A stretch of DNA of 64,000 nucleotides from Gari tellinella (taxonomy: Eukaryota > Mollusca > Bivalvia > Cardiida > Psammobiidae). Location of the stretch: assembly GCA_922989275.2 (NCBI GenBank), contig OV277870.1, positions 59,669,079 to 59,733,078 of the forward strand, read 5' to 3'. Made by a program: the position numbers and the translations under genes. Under the pieces are notes generated by a model. That model saw only the letters and a program-made list of their open reading frames with translations, did no database searches and was not told the origin of the DNA. Shown here in pieces: positions 54,201-63,200 of the stretch. Each line of letters opens with the position of its first letter. The stretch's first letter is position 1.

Positions 54201-57200
54201 CAAATTTTCAACAGAATGTTTCTAGAGCAGTTCGAAAACTTTTATTATGTTATCGTTTAAAGGAAACGTAACGTAAACGTACTGCAATACAATTCGAACG
54301 TTGATACATATTAAACTCCAGATAAGGGGAGTATTTCCAAAACTAAAATCTTTAATTCTGAATTAAGCCCTATGGTGTGACTACTCATTAGAACAGTCTC
54401 TCTTCGAGACGATTCTAATGAGTAGTCACATCATAGGATTTGGTGCTGAACTAGGTGAGAAAATGTTGGACTTGTTCAATTTTCTCTCTCTTATCTGGAG
54501 CTCTGTAATTATATAGAATTGTTAGAGTTTCGGTTTGAAAAGTAATTGCAATTCTCTTTATTCCTGGTGAAGAGTTCGTGGATTTAGGCATAGTAAAAAT
54601 GTAATGCATTATGGGGCCTCACAATTAATTTGTACAACTAAACAACCAATATCAGCACGGGATTCACCTTTCAGACAGAAGCAACTTGCACGGGATTTTA
54701 CCTGGGGATATTCTCCAATATAAACAAACGTGATCAAGGTAATAGCCAATAACACCCCAGGTAATTGACCATTTTCAGCGACACAAACTTTATATAAAAC
54801 AAAGAAGAAAAGTTTTTAGTCAGACTATCAAAAATTCTGATTTTCATTGTCAGAGTTGGTATAGGCACATCATAAGTGTATGCAAAATTTCATTTAAATA
54901 CGTCCGTTAGTTTTAAAATTATCTAAGATTTATCGTGTTTTTTTGAACTGCAAACGACCTATACCAGTAAAGCAGAAAGTTCTTTTAGGATATTGCCTAA
55001 AGCTTACTAGTGCCCCGGGTGTGTGATATTTGACATGTTTTATTTGTTTGCAGGAATTACCATACAGAGAGGAAGTGGTCAATGTGGAAAATATTAACAA
55101 GAAAGTTGGCATTGAGTAAGTGTTAGTTCTCTCCCCTTTCCAATATTAACTCTTTGCATGCTGGGTCTACAGCAAATGTCCTCTGCTACTGTTCTAACAA
55201 TAGAATTTTCCAAATTTCATTTCAAAACAGGATCAGAGTTTCAAACAGTGGATCCTGATGAGACGCCCCATTATGTGGCTTCTCATCAGGATCTAAACTG
55301 TTTGCAAAGGTAATTACTGTGGCACACATATCCACTGCTAGCATGCAAAGAATTGACAAAAACGTTGGCATTGAGTAAGTGCAAATTCTCTCCCCTTTCC
55401 AATATTAACAAGAAAGTTGGCATTGAGTAAGTGCTAGTTCTCTCCCCTTTCCAATATCAACAAGAAAGTTGGCATTGAGTAAGTGTTAGTTCTCTCCCCT
55501 TTCCAATATTAACAAGAAAGTTGGCATTGAGTAAGTGTTAGTTCTCTCCCCTTTCCAATATTAACAAGAATGTTGGCATTGAGTAAGTGTTAGTTCTCTC
55601 CCCTTTCCAATATCAACAAGAAAGTTGGCATTGAGTAAGTGCTAGTTCTCTCCCCTGTCCAATATTAACAAGAATGTTGGCATTGAGTAAGTGTTAGTTC
55701 TCTCCCCTTTCCAATATTGACAAGAAAGTTGGCATTGAGTAAGTGTTAGTTCTCTCCCCTTTCCAATATCAACAAGAAAGTTGGCATTGAGTAAGTGTTA
55801 GTTCTCTCCCCTTTCCAATATCAACAAGAAAGTTGGCATTGAGTAAGTGCTAGTTCTCTCCCCTGTCCAATATTAACAAGAAAGTTGGCATTGAGTAAGT
55901 GTTAGTTCTCTCCCCTGTCCAATATTAACACATAGATATCTTAAAATAATTTAGATCGGCTACAGGCCAATCAGCAACGGTCATCGAGAAGCCATTTTGG
56001 GACGTGTATGCCATTCACATTCCAATGGTCTGGTGCACGTCGTATTGCGGTAGATGTATGACGTTACATTCTATGCGCATGTAATCCCGTCTACGTTGAC
56101 GGTGCGTCATTGACTACAGAAGTGGCTAAGAAGCGTTCCATAGTTGCTATGATTAAACGATGGTTTTAGTCAGTTAAATAGGTATCATCATTTTGTGCTT
56201 ATTATAGTTTGATTGTCGTTTTACGGTGCATATTTATGTTACAAGATGTATGTAGTACGTATTCATTCTTAAATGAAAGTAAATCATATTTTGTCTCCGG
56301 AGGGAAAATGTATGATACACGTATAAAGATGGCATCTCTCTGACCCTCGACCAATGGGAGCTCAGCGCTAGGTGGCCGATCTAGTCTCTTAAGATATCTA
56401 TGTATTAACAAGAATGTTGGCATTGAGTAAGTGTTAGTTCTCTCCCCTTTCCAATATCAACAAGAAAGTTGGCATTGAGTAAGTGTTAGTTCTCTCCCCT
56501 TTCCAATATTAACAAGAATGTTGGCATTGAGTAAGTGAAAGTTCTCTCCCCTTTCCAATATTAACAAGAATGTTGGCATTGAGTAAGTGTTAGTTCTCTC
56601 CCCTTTCCAATATCAACAAGAAAGTTGGCATTGAGTAAGTGCTAGTTCTCTCCCCTGTCCAATATTAACAAGAAAGTTGGCATTGAGTAAGTGTTAGTTC
56701 TCTCCCCTGTCCAATATTAACAAGAATGTTGGCATTGAGTAAGTGTTAGTTCTCTCCCCTTTCCAATATCAACAAGAAAGTTGGCATTGAGTAAGTGTTA
56801 GTTCTCTCCCCTTTCCAATATTAACAAGAAAGTTGGCATTGAGTAAGTGTTAGTTCTCTCCCCTTTCCAATATTAACAAGAATGTTGGCATTGAGTAAGT
56901 GTTAGTTCTCTCCCCTTTCCAATATCAAATCTTTGCATGCTGGGTAATTTTTTGTCTGCAGCAAATGTCGCCTGCTAATGTTCTAAAAATAGAATTTTCA
57001 AAATTTCATTTCAAAACAGGATCAGAGTGTCAAACAGTTTGGATCCTGATGAGACGACACGTAACACGGCATCTCATCAGGATCTAAACTGTTTGCAAAG
57101 GTAATCACTGTGGCACATATATCTGCCGCTAGCATGCAAAGAATTAACAAGAAAGTTGGCATTGAGTAAGTGCTAGTTCTCTCCCCTTTCCAGTGTTGCA

Positions 57201-60200
57201 GCTAGGATTTCAAAAACAGGGTGGAAATTACCCCCCTGTAAGTAGAATTAGGGGGGATTAGGAAAAAATCGAGGGGACTTCATGATAACCATAAAAACAG
57301 TAAAATAAACTGTATTAAAAAGATTTCAGTTCTTTTTAGCTCCCCTGAGCCAAAGGATGAGCTATCGTAATTGTATTCCGTCCGGTGTCTGACATCCGTC
57401 GTCAGTTCACATTTTCAAACATCTTTTCTGAAACCACTGACCTGATTTCTATCAAACTTTGTGAGAAGCATCAGGGAAAAATGGCCTCTACAAAGATTGT
57501 TAAAAAATTATGAGCCCTGGGCAGTTTGCACCTTTTGGACAAATTACTTGTGCAATATTTAGGATGGCATTTGAAACATGTTAATACATCACTTACTCTT
57601 CTTATTTACAGCATAACGGAGATGTATCTTAGATCTGAAGTAAACTTTGGAGCAGTCTGATCAGGGTCTACACAGTTTACTTAGGGTCATTACGGTATAG
57701 CATGGCAATGTCAATATTATAAGAATGTGTATACATGTCTTATTCTCCTTATTTACAGCATAACTGCAGATTCTATGGCAACACTGTTGACCAAGATGTA
57801 TCTTAAATCTGAAGTCATAGACAGCGGCAAAAACCTCAAAGTAGAAGTTCCACCCACCAGGGCTGATATCCTTTACCATAACAACCATAGTTACGCGTTT
57901 AATAGTAGCCAGATAAGGGGAGTATTTCAAAAACTAAAATCTTTATTTCTGCTTTGAACCCTATGATGTCACTACTCATTAGAATCTGCTCAAAAAGACA
58001 ATTCTAATGAGTAGTAACACCATAGGATTTGGTGCTAAAATAAGTGAGAAAATATTGGATTTGTGCAGTTAACTCCCTCTGAACGGGAGCCCTGAAGTCT
58101 AGTGACGAGTATACTCATCATAAACAATGTACCTGTGAACAGCACACATGGCCTATGCAAACAGTGTAGACTCTGATCAGATGCATCTACAGGAGCCTTC
58201 TGATCAGAGTCTGCACTGTTTGTCATTTTCCAATATAATGTTATAATCAACCCTTTAGTAGCCTTAAATGATCTAGACTAAACTGGAAATAAGAATTGTT
58301 CATTAAAAGTTTCAGGGATAAATGAGTTTACCTCAGAATTTCAGTATTTTGAACACAGTCGAGCTGGTATTAATGCATTCACCCCTTACCTCTTTGAACC
58401 CTAGTCACGCATATATGCGTGATTTGCAAACAGCGTACATGTGAGGAATACACTTGTCCTATGCAAACAGTGTTGACCCTGATCAGAGGGCTCCTTAAGG
58501 AGCCCTCTGATCAGGGTCTACACTGTTTGTCATTTTGACATTTATTGTAAAAATCAACCCTAAAAAGTCAAAAATGGACTAGACTTAATTGAAAACTAGA
58601 ATTGTCCATTTGAAGTTTCAGGGAGGAAAGAATTAAAATATTCCAGTTTCCAATACTGTCGACTCCATTTATTATTACTTATTAGGGTTGTTTAATATAT
58701 TGCAAAACTGTTTGTATGGGACAAGTGTACTGTTTACAGGTATACTGTTTGTAAGGAATGAGTATACCAGGGTTCAGTATGTGATTCGAAACAGAGTCAA
58801 ACAGTTAGGATCCTGATGAGATGCTGTGTTACATGGCATCTCTTAACTCTTTGCGGCCTAACGCTAAATCTCGCCTTACAGTCGGTAGATTATTACGGGG
58901 TTCCAGTCGACCGGGTGTATATACCTATATAGACTGACTGCTGACAGATTCGGGTGCATAACTATTATAACAATTACTTACATAATTTGTTGACTATTCG
59001 TCCATAAATGTACAAAATCTATCAAAATATCTGAACAACCTCCTGAAATATCCGTCAGTTCGGTGTTTCAGTGATATTTTTCAGTTACAGCTTCGTCCAC
59101 AACTTCAAATTTTCCTTCGCCTCCGTTGTAAACAGGTCTCCAATTAGGTTCTGTTTCTCGGTCTATTAACTTGAATTTCATATTTGGAATTGCTACTTAT
59201 GGTGAGAGAAATATCATATTTTTCTATCCCGGCGTGTGTTTGTTTCTTGTGTTGCCTTTGTTTTCTCTCGCCCGTAAATTCTTCTCGAAATTTCCACGTT
59301 TCTTCGCATCAAGTATGGCGGCCATTTTTCTTGCGTGTCAATTTAAAAAAATGACAGGTTTATTTTTAACGTCGTTTTATATGTCAATATCTCCTTTTAA
59401 AAACACAACGTGTCTTACAAAATAGGAAAAGAAATATTGCTTTGTTAAACCGATAACGTTTGGGAGGCATATTTTTTATATGCAACTGTAAACACAAGGA
59501 ATACACACAGGCATAATTATGTCAAAATCCGCCATTTTCTCGCATACAGTAATGTAGCGTTGAATATCTTCGACGCAATTTCGACACATCTCTTTGTTCC
59601 CCTTACGGGATAATTCATAATGTTTTGTTGGAAAATCAATTCGAAAAGTTAACTTCCGATTTAGATACATATGAAATGTTTATTACATGGGTATTTACGG
59701 AGAACTTTATGCTTATCTCACGTCGCTGTTTACACGACATAATTTTCCCCGTCCGTTCTATCGCACGTAAGATGGTCGGATTCGAAACGATTTTTCAACG
59801 GTTTTAACTGTAAAGTATTATCGGAATAACTATTTTCGAGGTAAGAAATGCATTATTCTTCTACTGCTGTTAGTATTTTTGTATTTAATTGATTTTCTTG
59901 TAGCTCATTTCTCCAAAATCATTCCGTATCGCTTGTAGAGTCTAACCATTTACCGCCATTGTCTACGTGCACAAATTAGAACATGTATGCGGTTTTTAAA
60001 CGTGAATTGCATGTTTATATGGCAAAAAGTCGAGAATATTTTTTCAGAATGGAATATTATTAGGTCTAATTTAAATGGATTTTAAACAAAGATGCTATTA
60101 ATCACTTTTTAGATAACCAAATAAACACTTAAAAACAACTTGTCAACATCACGCATATATGCGTGATTCGACTTGATATTGATATCGATAAACACACGCG

Positions 60201-63200
60201 TAGGCGTGACCCGACTGCAAAGGGTATATTGCCATCACGCATATTCGCGGGACTCGACTGCAAAGAGTTAAGGAACCAAGCTGTTTGCAAAGGTTATCAT
60301 GTTTTCATTCAACATTGACTCTTCCACTTGTTTTGGTTCATTTATTCAGTGCTCCCTCTCTACAACAATGGGAGAAAAGGATTTGCTTGTTATTCAGAGG
60401 GAGTCGTTATAGGGAGGGAAATTGACTTACAATTGCAAACAGCCTGAATCCAGATCAGACGCCGCGTAATGGATCTGGATTCAAGCTGTTTGTCACTCAT
60501 CATTATGTCTTTTTCTGTCAAAATGTCCTATATGTGACTTTGAGAAAAACAGCAGATGATAATATTAAGCAGACAATATTGCAGAGGTGAAAGTGTAAGA
60601 CATAATTGGCTTGTTTTGAGAACAGGGGCAAGCAGGGTTTTCCCTGGCGCACAAAATGCGCGTCAATGACCCCCTTTTTGACAAAATGTCCCTCAAACAT
60701 TTTTACCTGGGGTCAAATTTGACGCAACTTTGAAAATACATCACAGTGATCACTAAATGTTAAGTGTTAAAACATAAAACAGAAGAAACTCTGAAGACCA
60801 TAATCTTTGTCTTTTAACCCTTAGCCTGCCACTCCCGACTATAGCTCCATATGCAAACAGCTTGGATCCGGATGAGACGCCGAGTAACTCGGCGTCTCAT
60901 CCGGATCCAAGCAGTTTGACATTCGGACAACATTTTCATCAATTTTGAGCAATTTTGAAGCACTTTGAAACTTGAAGCAGACGAGAAATAAAGCAGACGA
61001 CAATTTATTTGGCGGGCTAAGGGTTAATAGGTGGTTTTCTGCAATACTGTCACACTGCATTAAGCAACCAACACTCTTTACATCTCTAGATTATTCATAT
61101 ATAACTAAGTGTCTGGTTTTCAGAGGATTTATTGAGAGATGGAAGGGTACACTATTAGTCTAAATTATAAAGTAAGTTACCTATCAACCAGCAATGCTGC
61201 AAATGCATGATGTCCTAAAATTCTATTTGAAAGTTAAAAAGCAGTGTCGAGACAAGTGACCCCCCAAAATTAGTTTTGTCCCCCAAACTAAGGAACCGAG
61301 GGACACAATGTCCCCCATCCGTCAATGCCTAGGGAAAACCCTGTGCAAGGGTTGTTGTAAGGAGGGAATTGTTGTTCAGAGGGCTGTTGTAGGAAGGGAA
61401 TTCTGTAATGGTTAAGATGTATGGAAACCAAGCATGCATAGTCTGACATTGACAATATTGCTGAGGGGCCTCCATGGCCTAGTGCTATTGTAACTGTGAC
61501 TTACATCACTAAACTCTTCACAGCCATCGGGGCCTCTGTAGAATAGTGTTATAGTCACTGTGACTTACATCACTAAGCTCCTCACCCCTATGAGTTTGAA
61601 TCCCTGCGGCACTCAGAGTTTTCATATGGGGAAGACTTCTTGCTGGCTTGCAGGAAGGTCTATGGTTCTGCCCAGTTGCCGATTTGTGCCTGAAACAGTG
61701 CAGGAAGGGCTTCTGGGGTCTTCATCCACCTGTAATTAGCAGGACGTCAACTCAAGTACTGTTAAAAGCAATTTGTAAAACCAAATCAAATCAATATTGC
61801 TGTGACTAGAAGCTTAATTTTCAATTGATTGAAAGCAAATAGGTCATTGGTAGGATCTTAAAACAGAATGTTCAGGTCAATCAATGAATTATTCCATATA
61901 ACTGTTGAAAATTGATAAACTGTAGCTATTTCTCATAAGTATGCATAATTATATAGTTTATTTGGTCCTTAACGACGTGCACATGTGATGCATGCTTGTG
62001 ATATAATAGAAGACGTGGCGATAGCCTATGGTTTCAACAACTTGAAGAAGACTATACCTGATACCAACACCATAGCTAACCAGGTAACTCTAGCTTTGTC
62101 AGATTGCTTGTTGGCCAGATTGAAAATGCGGTCTATAGATTGGCGAATGCCGTCCGTCCGTCTGTCCGTCCGTCCGAGCGCACGAAAGGTCCTTTGTTGG
62201 GTAGGGAGAATAATAGATTCCATTCATTCCGTGATTGGCCTATTGTTATTGTTGGGTATTTTAGTGTACTGTTGGGTACTTTTAAACAAAAAATATACCC
62301 AACAAATGTCCAACTGTGAGACCGTCCGTCCGTCCTCACTTTGGTTGACCTTTTTGTTAGTGTCAGTTTTAGCCAAAGCTTAAGTCCTACAGCAACCAAA
62401 TTTGGCATGTACAGTTATAGTGAGGTCATCATCACATGCTGTGGGTAACAAGGTCACTGTGACCTAGATTTCACGGTCCAATGACTTAGAGAATTCTTGG
62501 TTAACCTTTTCGTTTGCGTCTTGGTTTACCTTTTTGTTAGTGTCAGTTTTAGTCAAAGTTTAAGTCCTACAGCAACCAAATTTGGCATGTACAGTTGTAG
62601 TGAGGTCATCATCACATGCCATGGGTAACTATATTATATATATATATACAAAGCAAAAGTGCAGACAATCCGGCCATACCGACATTGGCGGTTTCTCGTA
62701 ATATATTAGATGTGGCGATAGCCTAAATTTTCAACATAGTCTATGGTCCTTTTCATGCTTTTATCATGTCCTGATTTACCCATTACCCATAGCCTGTTTC
62801 TAGTTTTGAAGATATGCAACCAGTTAAAGCAGGTTGAAAGCAAAGCAGAATGTGCCTTAAGGCACATTCTGCTTTACTTTCAGCCTGCTTTAAGGTAATA
62901 TCTGCTAGAATACAGAAAATATATCTTATGATTTTTATTTGTGAAAGTATAAATTGGAACTATTTTCTTCAGTGAATGAATAAATAAAAGGCGTAAAAAG
63001 GCGTATTTATGGGGTAATGGATTAAGAGCATTGGGAAACCATTGCTGCATCTTGTATGGTGAATGCTTAAAGCTGGCTGATAGTAATGCAGAAAGCTTTA
63101 CTTTCAGCTTGCTTTATTTAACCCAATACTCTTTATACGCTTTATTACGCCCTTACTTATTTCTGCACTAAGGAAACTAGACTAAGTCTGCATCTAAGAA

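Larger units (their letters stand above)
55094..57180 (+). repeat. 52-bp minisatellite made of exon 12 end plus 5' splice site, about 20 copies
   Basis: The unit is ATTAACAAGAAAGTTGGCAT, then TGA|GTAAGTG, then TTAGTTCTCTCCCCTTTCCA. Copy 1 is the real exon end and donor. Later copies keep the donor perfectly; some change AAAGTT to AATGTT (Lys to Asn) or the intron part slightly. It is interrupted by transposons at 55146-55353, 55930-56403 and about 56930-57145. Confidence 0.95.
60347..61405. mobile_element. MITE-E copy carrying two nested elements
   Basis: The left CAGTGCTCCCTCTCTACAAC and right GTTGTAGGAAGGGAATTCTG ends are as in 33168-33547. Inside is a hAT-like element (60633-61343), which in turn holds MITE-D copy 2. 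Confidence 0.7.
57866..61982 (+). other. FARSB: U12-type AT-AC intron (FARSB intron 13)
   Basis: It begins ATATCCTTTA, the U12 AT-AC donor consensus. It ends ..TCCTTAACGACGTGCAC: the branch-site consensus TCCTTAAC is at 61966-61973 and the intron ends in AC, about ten bases after the branch A. Joining G at 57865 to AT at 61983 gives the conserved R-A-D-x-x-H-A-C-D with no length change. No GT-AG alternative keeps that reading. Confidence 0.92.

Noticed and set aside
57866..57960. Read-through of exon 13 into [13 protein letters not shown]..
   Set aside because: The frame stays open by chance for some codons, but the conserved HACD continuation is found exactly at the AT-AC acceptor.
59171..59425. 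84-codon frame with hydrophobic stretches in the 1.4 kb TTAA element
   Set aside because: No conserved motif, no transposase signature, and length is within chance for this DNA.
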